Assembly: GCA_900768425.1 (NCBI GenBank)
Contig: CAAGCR010000013.1
Coordinates: 1 to 43,128, forward strand
Length of the DNA: 43,128 bases
Direction: 5' to 3'
Origin: Clostridia bacterium
Lineage (GTDB): Bacteria > Bacillota > Clostridia > Christensenellales > UBA1242
Numbering within the stretch: the stretch's first letter is position 1; the number at the start of each line of letters is the position of its first letter. The notes below the pieces were generated by a model. The model was not told the DNA's origin. It was given only the letters and a program-made list of their open reading frames with translations, and searched no databases. The translations under genes and the position numbers were made by a program. Of the stretch, positions 24,603 through 32,242 are shown piece by piece.

Positions 24603-25808
24603 ATGTTAAAAAAATATTTTATTAAATGTGTTGGGATTGTTTTTGCGGTTGTTTTTGTTTTGGTTTGTGTTAATATAAATTTTGTTGCAATATTTGATTT
24701 ACCTAATAGTGTACATATAACACTTAACGACCTAAATGAATTAAATGAAACTTCAACGTTTGGCTCTTATGCATCTGCTGAGTTGAGTGAAAATATCTTT
24801 ACTGTTGGAGATAAACGTGTTCACAATACAAGTCTTTTGGTAAAATTGTTTGGTTTTATTCCTATTAAAAAGGTTGATGCAATCATAGAAGATTCAAAAG
24901 AAGTTTTTTTAGGTGGTATTCCGTTAGGTTTTTCTATAAATACAAAAGGATTAATAGTCGTTGGTGAAAATAGAGTCGCTAATAACAAATCAAAAACGCC
25001 ATTTAAAACAGGTGATATTATAACCAAAATTAATAATGAAAATGTTAATACTCCTAGCGATATATTGAATTTGTTAAAAGAAAGTGATGGAAATCCTATA
25101 AGTGTTGTTGTAAAAAGAAAGGAAGAAGAAAAAGAGATTGTTGTGTTTCCGCAATATGATGAAAATACTGCCGAATATAAACTTGGACTTTGGGTTCGTA
25201 ACGATGCACAAGGGGTTGGTACTCTGACTTTTGTTACTAAAGAAGGAAAGTTTGGTGCTCTAGGACATAATATTTGCGACTACGAAACGGGTGTAGAGAT
25301 TCCTGTTAAAGATGGTGGTATATATTTGTGTAATTTGGTTGGCATAAACAAGGCACAAAAAGGACAAACCGGAGAATTAAGATGTTTGTTTTCGCAAACA
25401 AAAAAGCCAAATGGGGATATATTAAAGAATACAAAATGTGGTGTTTTTGGCACTACTGATAATGCTGAATCTTTGATTGATGAAAATATTTCGGCCCCGG
25501 TTGGTAACAGAATGCTTGTAAAATTAGGAAAAGCAACTTTGGTGAGTTCGGTTAGTGGTATTAGGGAAGAGTACGATGTAGAAATTATTAAAGCAAAATT
25601 TCAACCCGAAACTAGCGATAAAAGTTTTGTTTTTCGTGTTGTTGATAAAAGGTTGATAAATTTAACTGGTGGCATTGTTCAAGGAATGAGTGGTTCACCT
25701 ATATTGCAAAACGGAAAGGTAATAGGAGCTGTTACTCATGTATTTTTGAATGATGCTACTAAGGGGTATGGTGTATATATTGATTGGATGTTGGAAAATG
25801 CAGCATAA
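24603..25808 (+). CDS. spoIVB: SpoIVB serine peptidase (S55) with PDZ domain
   Basis: SpoIVB is made in the forespore, secreted toward the mother cell, and triggers pro-sigma-K processing. The 401-residue protein has an N-terminal membrane anchor (~7-33), a PDZ domain (~120-190, FKTGDIITKINNENV) and the S55 peptidase: GALGHNI with catalytic His (~222) and QGMSGSPI with the catalytic Ser (~363). Ser and His are present. The canonical partner gene spo0A, usually just downstream, is missing; a SpoIIM-like gene follows instead. Confidence 0.95.
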   Translation: MLKKYFIKCVGIVFAVVFVLVCVNINFVAIFDLPNSVHITLNDLNELNETSTFGSYASAELSENIFTVGDKRVHNTSLLVKLFGFIPIKKVDAIIEDSKEVFLGGIPLGFSINTKGLIVVGENRVANNKSKTPFKTGDIITKINNENVNTPSDILNLLKESDGNPISVVVKRKEEEKEIVVFPQYDENTAEYKLGLWVRNDAQGVGTLTFVTKEGKFGALGHNICDYETGVEIPVKDGGIYLCNLVGINKAQKGQTGELRCLFSQTKKPNGDILKNTKCGVFGTTDNAESLIDENISAPVGNRMLVKLGKATLVSSVSGIREEYDVEIIKAKFQPETSDKSFVFRVVDKRLINLTGGIVQGMSGSPILQNGKVIGAVTHVFLNDATKGYGVYIDWMLENAA

Positions 25809-25837
25809 TTTGGATGTTGGAAATTAGCATAAATGAT

Positions 25838-25864
25838 ATATTGTAACAAAGTACAACATATATT
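25838..25864 (+). promoter_or_regulatory. Candidate sigma-E promoter of the SpoIIM-like gene
   Basis: ATATT (25838-25842), 14 bases and CATATATT (25857-25864) resemble the sigma-E pattern (ATATT, 14-15 bases, CATACAAT). Bacillus spoIIM is sigma-E dependent. The -10 ends five bases before the ATG, so the transcript would be nearly leaderless. AT-rich sequence makes chance matches possible. Confidence 0.4.
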
Positions 25865-25869
25865 AATAT

Positions 25870-26490
25870 ATGGTAAATTATAATAGTCAAGCAAAATGTG
25901 TGGCTATAAAATATGCAGTAATTGAGTTCTGGCGAAAAAATAAATTTTTGCTTATTTTGCTTGGTAGTTTAATTCTTATAGCATTGCTGACCGGTGTTTT
26001 TACATCTATAAAGTTATATAATTTAGATAACGATATAGATTTAACCGATTATAGTGTAAAGACAATGGTGGATGGCTCTATTTATTCGTTTAGTTACTTT
26101 TTGCTAAGGTTGTTGTCCTGTCTTATAATAATTGGATTGCTTTTGCTGTTTTCACTTAACAAATTTATGTATTTTCTTGGTGTGTCGCTTATAGTTTATC
26201 GCACATATTTGATAACATTAAATTGCACATTTATTATTATAAAGTATGGAGTGGGTGGGATTTTAAATGCAATTTTGATTATATTGCCTTGTCAGTTACT
26301 GTTTCTTTTTTTAATAACTATTCTTTTTGTGTTGTTTATAGATATGTTTAAACAAAAGAAAGAATGTGGTAGTGTGGATAGTGGTTATTATAAGTTAATT
26401 ATATATCTGTTGTTGTTATTACTTGTTATTGATTTGGTTGAAATAATATTATTGGTGGTTTTTAAACCAACAACAATATTAATTATTTGA
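25870..26490 (+). CDS. Multi-pass membrane protein, probable stage II sporulation protein M
   Basis: The 206-residue protein has about five membrane helices (~26-48, ~80-98, ~100-122, ~130-158, ~177-200). Placed against SpoIIM it shows the same layout: an N-terminal helix after a basic start, a helix cluster, a GGILNAILIILP segment resembling the SpoIIM G-F-x7-LPQ region, and a last helix at the C-terminus. Its place, two genes before dacF and next to punA, is also where spoIIM lies in Bacillus. SpoIIM works with SpoIID and SpoIIP in engulfment. There is no ribosome binding site before the ATG. The assignment is likely, not proven. Confidence 0.6.
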   Translation: MVNYNSQAKCVAIKYAVIEFWRKNKFLLILLGSLILIALLTGVFTSIKLYNLDNDIDLTDYSVKTMVDGSIYSFSYFLLRLLSCLIIIGLLLLFSLNKFMYFLGVSLIVYRTYLITLNCTFIIIKYGVGGILNAILIILPCQLLFLFLITILFVLFIDMFKQKKECGSVDSGYYKLIIYLLLLLLVIDLVEIILLVVFKPTTILII

Positions 26491-26510
26491 CAAAAGTGAA
26501 AGAATTTGTG

Positions 26511-26597
26511 ATAATACTATCGGAAGCAAAATTTTGCAAATGCAAAATTTTTAAAATTGCTAACACAATTTTGTTTGCTAACGCAAATGCTTCCTTG
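26511..26597. repeat. 87-bp palindromic repeat, copy 1
   Basis: This unit begins ATAATACTATCGGAAGC and ends GCTTCCTTG. GGAAGC (26522-26527) is the reverse complement of GCTTCC (26589-26594), GCAAA pairs with TTTGC inside, and AAAATTG/CAATTTT closes a small loop at the centre. An almost identical copy lies 161 bases downstream (about 82 of 87 bases the same). Size, terminal inverted repeats and duplication suggest a MITE-like or REP-like element. Confidence 0.75.
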
Positions 26598-26671
26598 TAT
26601 TTTTTGGTGGCGGCGCAAAAACTCAAATGCCAATGATTACGGCATTGTCGCTTGGTTTGTTGCTTCTTATA

Positions 26672-26758
26672 ATAATACTATCGGAAGCAAAATTTTGCAA
26701 ATGCAAAATTTTTAAAATTGACAACATAATTTTGTTTGCTAACGCAAACACTTCCTTG
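26672..26758. repeat. 87-bp palindromic repeat, copy 2
   Basis: This is the second copy of the element at 26511. The five differences lie in the central loop (two clusters) and near the right end, where TG has become CA so that GCTTCC reads ACTTCC and the outer helix loses one pair. It ends about 60 bases before the punA start. The 74 bases between the copies hold a small separate hairpin (AATGCC/GGCATT). Confidence 0.75.
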
Positions 26759-26818
26759 AAAAAGGGTGTTGGCAACATTAAAAAAATACTTTTTTTTGAA
26801 TGCGATAAGGGGGATAAA

Positions 26819-27595
26819 ATGGTTGATAATGCAGTAAAAAAATTGAATGATTTGTATAATATTAAGAGTGTTGATTTGGCTATTGTTTGTGGCTCTGGTT
26901 TGGGTGATGCTTTGCCAGATTTGGAGAATAAAGTAGTTGTATCATATGATGAATTAGGGTTGCCTAAATCAAAGGTTAAAGGTCACAGTGGTAATTTTGT
27001 TTTTGGTGAATATAAAGGCTTAAAAGTAGTGCTAGTGTCAAGAATTCACTATTACGAAAGCGGAAAAGTTGAAAATGTTAGATTACCATATGAGATTATA
27101 TCTAAATTAGGTGTAAAAAAAGTTATATTATTGACATCTTCAGGTGGATTGAATAAGACATATAAAGTTGGTGATTTGGTTTTAATAAAAGACCATATAA
27201 ATTTTGCTGGAGTAAACCCATTAATTGGTGTTAAAGATATGAGATTTACCAATATGGGAGATTGTTATAATCTAGAATGGAGAAATATGGCGAAAGATGT
27301 TGCTCTAAAAGAAGGAGTGCCACTAAAAGAAGGTGTTTTCGTTCAGATGAGTGGACCTAGCTATGAAACTTTGGCAGAAGTTGAAATGCTAAGAATGATT
27401 GGCGCTGATGTTGTTAGTATGAGTACGGCTTTTGACTGTATCATTGCTAATTATTTAGGAATGAAAGTTATAGGATTCTCTGTAGTCGTTAATGTTTTCT
27501 CTGGCGGAAATGATAACTTAAACCATCAAGAAGTTTTAGATAATGCTAAAAAGGCAAGTATTAATTTAAAGAAAATATTAACAAATATTATTTAA
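26819..27595 (+). CDS. punA: Purine nucleoside phosphorylase (PNP/MTAP family)
   Basis: PNP cleaves purine nucleosides to base and ribose-1-phosphate. The 258-residue protein has the trimeric-class motifs: CGSGLGD (phosphate site), KVKGHSGNF, RIHYYES, LTSSGGLNKTYKVGDL and MSGPSYETLAEVEMLR. The Asn of the base pocket is in VVVNVFSGGND. The stretch normally reading GMSTVPE is VSMSTAFD here. ATG at 26819 is chosen for AAGGGGGA upstream; in-frame codons back to 26627 lie in the repeats. It sits upstream of dacF, as in Bacillus. Confidence 0.93.
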   Translation: MVDNAVKKLNDLYNIKSVDLAIVCGSGLGDALPDLENKVVVSYDELGLPKSKVKGHSGNFVFGEYKGLKVVLVSRIHYYESGKVENVRLPYEIISKLGVKKVILLTSSGGLNKTYKVGDLVLIKDHINFAGVNPLIGVKDMRFTNMGDCYNLEWRNMAKDVALKEGVPLKEGVFVQMSGPSYETLAEVEMLRMIGADVVSMSTAFDCIIANYLGMKVIGFSVVVNVFSGGNDNLNHQEVLDNAKKASINLKKILTNII

Positions 27596-27614
27596 AGATT
27601 GAATATATATTAAT

Positions 27615-27656
27615 AAAAGTAAAACTTAAAGTGTAATTTGGGTTTTACTTTTTTAT
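27615..27656 (+). terminator. Terminator after punA
   Basis: AAAAGTAAAAC (27615-27625) pairs perfectly with GTTTTACTTTT (27642-27652) across a 16-base loop and runs into further T residues. Confidence 0.75.
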
Positions 27657-27795
27657 TACTTACTTTTGTTAATTGGGTGTTGATAATATGAATTTTTCTA
27701 AAAATTTGTGAGAAAGGGTGAGAAATAAATAATCTTTATTTTGTGTAAATATTTTGTAATTGTTTGTAAATACTATAATTAATAAAGGAGTATTT

Positions 27796-28953
27796 ATGAG
27801 AAGAAATAAAATATATTGTATAATATTTGCATTAATACTAACTATATATTGTAGTGTTATGCAAAATAACAATTTTGTTTATGCTGATGATAAATTTGAT
27901 TTAACTGCTAAATCGGCTATTTTGATTGATTATAATTCGCAAACAATTATTTTTGAAAAGGACAAAGATAAAAAGTTGCCGATAGCAAGTATGGTTAAAT
28001 TAATGACGATATATATTACCTTTCAAAATTTGGAAACTGGCAAAATAACTTATGAACAAGAATTTACTTCATCGGAACACGCATCCGGTATGGGCGGTTC
28101 ACAAGTTTTTATAGACCCATATGTAAACTATTCGGTTAAAGATTTATTAAGAAGTGTTATTATGGCATCTGCAAATGATGCAAGTGTTGCCCTAGCAGAA
28201 GGAATATCTGGAAGCGAAAGTGAATTTGTTGATTTGATGAATGAAACCGCTAAAAAACTAGGAATGGAAAATACTTTATATGTAAACTCAACAGGTTTAC
28301 CAGCGCCGGAGCAATATTCAACCGCATATGATTGTGCTATTCTATTAAAAAATCTATTAAAGTATGATGACTATCATAAGTTTAGCACAATATGGATGGA
28401 TTCTTTAACTCATCCTTCAGGTCGCAAAACTGAGCTTGTTAATACTAACAAACTTATTCGTTATTACGATGGTTGTGATGGTGGTAAAACTGGTTCAACA
28501 AGTGAAGCTGGTTACTGTTTAACTTCTTCGGCAAAAAGAAATAATATGCGTTTAATTTCGGTTGTTATAGGTGCTAAAACCGGAAAGGACAGATTTAAAG
28601 AGTCAACTAATTTGTTTAATTTTGGTTTTGCCAACTATGAAAATAAGCAACTTGTAAATAAAGAAAAGATTTTTAAAGAAGTTGAAACTAAACGTTGTAA
28701 AGAAAAAGTTGCGAATGTTGTCCCCGTTGAAGATTTTTATGCATTTGACAAAAAAGGAAATAAGTCTAGTTATGAAATATCTGTTGAATTGCCAGAAGTT
28801 TTAGGATCAACCAAAGCCGGTGAAATAATAGGTAAAATCATTATTTCAAAAGAAGGGAATGTTGTAAAAACTATTGGTTTGACAGTACAAGAAGATATAA
28901 ACTCATTATCACTTATAGATAACTTCAAGTATATAATTTCAAATATGTATTAG
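27796..28953 (+). CDS. dacF: D-alanyl-D-alanine carboxypeptidase, DacF-like
   Basis: This penicillin-binding carboxypeptidase trims the pentapeptide of peptidoglycan. The 385-residue protein has a signal peptide (~1-30, ending near YADD), then SMVK (SxxK active-site Ser), SAND (SxN) and KTGST (KTG), all intact, followed by a C-terminal beta-rich domain and a possible amphipathic anchor at the end. AAAGGAG precedes the ATG at 27796. In Bacillus dacF lies directly before spoIIAA; here spoIIA is 14 kb away on the other strand. Confidence 0.92.
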   Translation: MRRNKIYCIIFALILTIYCSVMQNNNFVYADDKFDLTAKSAILIDYNSQTIIFEKDKDKKLPIASMVKLMTIYITFQNLETGKITYEQEFTSSEHASGMGGSQVFIDPYVNYSVKDLLRSVIMASANDASVALAEGISGSESEFVDLMNETAKKLGMENTLYVNSTGLPAPEQYSTAYDCAILLKNLLKYDDYHKFSTIWMDSLTHPSGRKTELVNTNKLIRYYDGCDGGKTGSTSEAGYCLTSSAKRNNMRLISVVIGAKTGKDRFKESTNLFNFGFANYENKQLVNKEKIFKEVETKRCKEKVANVVPVEDFYAFDKKGNKSSYEISVELPEVLGSTKAGEIIGKIIISKEGNVVKTIGLTVQEDINSLSLIDNFKYIISNMY

Positions 28954-28957
28954 TAAA

Positions 28958-29003
28958 AAATGCTAGGTTTAGTTCTTCAAAGAAACTACCTAGTATTTTT
29001 TTA
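28958..29003 (+). terminator. Terminator after dacF
   Basis: AAATGCTAGG (28958-28967) pairs with CCTAGTATTT (28989-28998, one G-U); the stem continues with TAGTT/AACTA after a small bulge. A T-run follows. Confidence 0.75.
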
Positions 29004-29058
29004 TTTTGTATTTATAAATTTTTATTTATTTCAAATAACTCTTTTTTTGATTTAATGG

Positions 29059-29087
29059 TTGATTAAATTAAAATTGTTTGTTATAAT
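29059..29087 (+). promoter_or_regulatory. Sigma-A promoter of the M50 protease-scpAB operon
   Basis: TTGATT (29059-29064), 17 bases and a perfect TATAAT (29082-29087). The -10 ends six bases before the ATG at 29094, so the predicted first base of the mRNA is the start codon. Confidence 0.72.
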
Positions 29088-29093
29088 TATTTT

Positions 29094-29792
29094 ATGTTTT
29101 ATATTATAAGTAGTTTAAGTCAAAATGGTTTGCCTTTTTCTAGAATCCTTGCATTTATTGTAGGATATATTTTTGCTATCATTATTGCTTTTAGTTTACA
29201 TGAATATGCACACGCTTTAACAGCATATAAATTGGGGGATATTACTCCAAAAGCATTGGGCAGACTAACTATCAATCCGTTTAAACATATTGATATGTAT
29301 GGATTAATTGGTTTTTTAGTTGTTGGCTTTGGTTGGGCTAAACCTGTTGAGGTTAATCCTTTGCATTTCAAAAAATATCGTAGAGATATGTTTTTGGTTA
29401 GTATTGCAGGTGTTTTAACAAATCTTATTTTAGCATTCGTGTTTAGCGGAATTTTTTATTTTTATTACTACTATGTTGCTAAAGTAGATTCTACCGGTGC
29501 AATTTATTATACAAATGATTTATTGTATTTAATTCATTACTTTTTAGAGTATTCGGTTGTTTTAAATATTGCATTATTTTGTTTTAATCTTATACCTATT
29601 TACCCATTAGATGGTTTTAATGCTATCAAGTCTTTATTTAGATTAAATAACAAATTTTTAAACTTTATGTATCGCTGGGGAAATTTAATTTTAATTGTAG
29701 TAATCATAATGCCATTTTTTGATTATTTCTATAATTTGGTTACAGGCTTTATTACAAACACATTTTTTAGTTTTTGGGGGTTGTTTGTATAA
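29094..29792 (+). CDS. Site-2 protease family protein (M50, YwhC-like)
   Basis: The 232-residue membrane protein has HEYAHAL (HExxH, zinc and catalytic Glu) in an early helix and NLIPIYPLDG (third zinc ligand Asp) near residue 165, with about six hydrophobic segments and no PDZ domain. These proteases are common in Firmicutes and usually stand before scpA or trpS; the substrate is unknown. There is no ribosome binding site, and the promoter points to a leaderless start. It overlaps scpA in a TAATG junction. It is the second M50 protease in the window after rseP. Confidence 0.9.
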   Translation: MFYIISSLSQNGLPFSRILAFIVGYIFAIIIAFSLHEYAHALTAYKLGDITPKALGRLTINPFKHIDMYGLIGFLVVGFGWAKPVEVNPLHFKKYRRDMFLVSIAGVLTNLILAFVFSGIFYFYYYYVAKVDSTGAIYYTNDLLYLIHYFLEYSVVLNIALFCFNLIPIYPLDGFNAIKSLFRLNNKFLNFMYRWGNLILIVVIIMPFFDYFYNLVTGFITNTFFSFWGLFV

Positions 29793-30553
29793 TGAAAGAT
29801 GAAAATTTAGAAGATATTTATGCTGATAGTTATGGTGTTAAGTTAGAGAATTTTGAAGGTCCAATAGCTTTATTATTGCATTTGGTTAAAGAATCAAAAA
29901 TGGATATTGATGAGATTCATTTAGCTGATATAACCGAACAATATCTTGATTATATTAAAGATGTTGATAGTCTTGACCTAGAAAGTGCTAGTGAGTTTAT
30001 TCAAGTTGCTTCTATGCTTATTGAAATTAAGTCAAAAGCAATTTTACCTGTTGAAGTTCCAGATGATTTAGAAGAAGAAATTGACCCAGAAACATACCTA
30101 AAACAAAAAATGAAGGAATATGCTGTATTCCAAGATGCTAGTGCTGCTTTGCAACAAATAGAAGATATAAACAAGTTATATAAAGACCCGGACAAAATGG
30201 CTGGCAATGTGAAAATTATTTTAAAGGATATGGTTTTAGAAAATCTTTTAGATGCCTTTGCCAACTTATTATGTAGGGTTGAGAGAAAAGAAGAAGATAA
30301 AGAACCTAAAAAAATTGTTAAAGATAGGTTTACTGTTGCAGAAAAGATAGTCGCTATTAAAAGTATTATTCGCGAGAAAAAACATATCAAATTTACCGAT
30401 TTGTTTGAGGCGGATCATACAAAAAGTGAAATGCTCAACATTTTTTTAGCACTATTAGAGCTTTTAAAATTACAGTTTGTAAAAGCAAAACAAACTGAAA
30501 TATTTGGTGAAATAGATATATACGAAAACGAGGAAAAAGCAATAAATGAATAA
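29792..30553 (+). CDS. scpA: Segregation and condensation protein A
   Basis: ScpA is the kleisin of the bacterial SMC condensin. The 253-residue protein starts with the family motif FEGPIALLLHLVKESKMDI (N-terminal, binds the SMC neck), continues with an Asp/Glu-rich linker and ends with a winged helix (~205-245). The ATG at 29792 overlaps the stop of the protease gene by one base; an in-frame TTG at 29774 lies inside that gene and is less likely. It overlaps scpB by eight bases. Confidence 0.95.
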   Translation: MKDENLEDIYADSYGVKLENFEGPIALLLHLVKESKMDIDEIHLADITEQYLDYIKDVDSLDLESASEFIQVASMLIEIKSKAILPVEVPDDLEEEIDPETYLKQKMKEYAVFQDASAALQQIEDINKLYKDPDKMAGNVKIILKDMVLENLLDAFANLLCRVERKEEDKEPKKIVKDRFTVAEKIVAIKSIIREKKHIKFTDLFEADHTKSEMLNIFLALLELLKLQFVKAKQTEIFGEIDIYENEEKAINE

Positions 30554-31235
30554 CAATAAAGAAATATTAAAAGCAACACTTTTTGTTGCCGGTGAAGGTG
30601 TAGAAAAGAGTGTTATTAAAGAAAAGTTAGAATTAAACGAAAAACAGTTTAATGGTTTGGTTGATGAACTTAAACAAGATTTGTCAGGAGATAGTGGAAT
30701 TATTCTTATAGAGTACAAGAATAAATTACAACTATGCACAAATCAAAAATATGTTGATATTGTCAGCGATATATTAAATCCTATAAGAGAAAAAGCTTTA
30801 ACCAAAGCTACATTAGAAACTGTAGCGATAATCGCCTACAAACAACCAATAACTAAACTTGAAATAGAAGAGATTAGGAATACACGTTCAGCAGATTATG
30901 CAGTTCAAATGTTATTGGATAATAAGTTAATAGAAGTTGTTGGAAGAAAAGATGCTGTAGGTAAGCCATTTTTGTATGGAACAACCGATGAGTTTTTAAA
31001 GAGATTTAACTTAAAAGACATCAAAGATTTGCCTTCATATGAAGATTTGTTAGAACGAATTAAACTTATTAGAGCAGAAACAGAAGTTCAACAAACAACT
31101 GATAGTTTATATCGTGACCACGAAATATCACAAGAAGAAATTGTCCCTGAATTCTTAAAAGGTGAGGATATTCAAACAATAGAAAGCGATGAGCCTTTAC
31201 CTGATGTTATAAACATAGATGACACAAACGAATAG
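30546..31235 (+). CDS. scpB: Segregation and condensation protein B
   Basis: ScpB dimers bind ScpA in the SMC complex. The 229-residue protein has two winged-helix domains, with the characteristic TKATLETVAIIAYKQPITK and RKDAVGKPFLYGTT segments. The C-terminal ~55 residues are acidic and probably disordered. Translational coupling to scpA is expected from the overlap. Confidence 0.95.
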   Translation: MNNNKEILKATLFVAGEGVEKSVIKEKLELNEKQFNGLVDELKQDLSGDSGIILIEYKNKLQLCTNQKYVDIVSDILNPIREKALTKATLETVAIIAYKQPITKLEIEEIRNTRSADYAVQMLLDNKLIEVVGRKDAVGKPFLYGTTDEFLKRFNLKDIKDLPSYEDLLERIKLIRAETEVQQTTDSLYRDHEISQEEIVPEFLKGEDIQTIESDEPLPDVINIDDTNE

Positions 31236-31287
31236 TAAATAACCATTTATAAAGAATATATTTTAAATTTTTAAACACAATAATAAT

Positions 31288-31848
31288 ATGCAGAGTTTAT
31301 GGCTTATTATTGTTGTGTTTTTTTTAATAGTGCTGATTTTGCCTATATTTTCAAAAGCGTATGTTACTTTTGATTTTTTGAACAATATTGGGGTTATATC
31401 ACTTTACATATTTTGCTTTAAAATAATAACCTACAAAGCGAAATTTCAAAAATTTAAACTGGTTATATTCACTAGTAAAGATGAAAAAGATATTGAAGTT
31501 CAGGTTTCACAAAAGCAAATGCGATTCCTAAAACAAATGTCGGTGCAATTAAAAGAAAAGCTGATTTTAAAAGATATATCGTTTTATTCACGAATAGGAT
31601 TATACGATGCATTTAATACAGCTATTGTAACTGGTTTGTTTAGTTCACTTGTGTCAGCATTTATGGGGTATGTAAAGAACACTAAAAAATCGGCAACGGT
31701 TAATATGATAAACAATCCAAATTATAATGGTCATAATTTTACTATTGCTTTTAAAATAAGGTTTTTTATAACCATATTTGATGTTATATATGCCATTTTA
31801 ATGTCTTTTATAATAATAAAAAGGAGTGAAAAATATGAAAGAGTTTAA
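31288..31848 (+). CDS. DUF2953 family membrane protein
   Basis: The 186-residue protein has an N-terminal helix (~4-22), a beta-rich middle and a C-terminal helix (~160-178). DUF2953 proteins (Bacillus YtfI) regularly precede ytfJ, as here. The start lacks a clear ribosome binding site. It overlaps ytfJ by 14 bases. Function is unknown; a sporulation link is inferred from the partner gene. Confidence 0.75.
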   Translation: MQSLWLIIVVFFLIVLILPIFSKAYVTFDFLNNIGVISLYIFCFKIITYKAKFQKFKLVIFTSKDEKDIEVQVSQKQMRFLKQMSVQLKEKLILKDISFYSRIGLYDAFNTAIVTGLFSSLVSAFMGYVKNTKKSATVNMINNPNYNGHNFTIAFKIRFFITIFDVIYAILMSFIIIKRSEKYERV

Positions 31849-32242
31849 CAAAGAATCGGGTTTAGATGACCTTATAAAAATCTCATTAGATAGGGTTAAA
31901 ACTTTAATGGAAACAAACACTATTGTTGGTGAACCTTTAAGAGTAGATGAAATGACATCAATAATACCAATATCTAAGGCAAGTGTTGGGTTTGTTGTTG
32001 GTGGTGGAGAATATTCAGATAAGAGTAATCGCAGAGTTGCAAATCATTTTCCTATGGCTGGTGGCAGTGGTTGTGGTATGAGTGTTTCTCCTGTAGGTTT
32101 TATAGTTATAAAAGAAAACGGTACAGAGTTTATTAATGTAGAAAACAAAACAATGTATCAAACTCTTCTAAATTTGGCTAATAAACTTATTGATAAGATT
32201 AATGCCAATAAAAACGAGGCAAGTAATGAAAAAGACATTTAA
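31835..32242 (+). CDS. ytfJ: GerW/YtfJ family sporulation protein
   Basis: The 135-residue protein matches YtfJ: IVGEPLRVDEMTSIIPISK, then VGFVVGGGEY, a GGSGCGMSVSPVGFIVI segment and an end rich in helix. In Bacillus the protein is made during sporulation and affects germination. ATG at 31835 follows AAGGAG at the proper distance; the GTG at 31826 overlaps that site. It overlaps dacB by 17 bases. Confidence 0.92.
   Translation: MKEFNKESGLDDLIKISLDRVKTLMETNTIVGEPLRVDEMTSIIPISKASVGFVVGGGEYSDKSNRRVANHFPMAGGSGCGMSVSPVGFIVIKENGTEFINVENKTMYQTLLNLANKLIDKINANKNEASNEKDI

Noticed and set aside
26627..26818. An upstream in-frame start that would extend the PNP protein by 64 residues
   Set aside because: The extension runs through the palindromic repeats and is hydrophobic then basic, unlike the family. 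The ATG at 26819 has AAGGGGGA upstream and gives the normal N-terminus.
27754..27779. A sigma-A promoter just before dacF (TATAAT at 27774)
   Set aside because: No suitable -35 lies 16-18 bases upstream, and the predicted transcript start would fall inside the ribosome binding site of dacF, which would make the SD useless.
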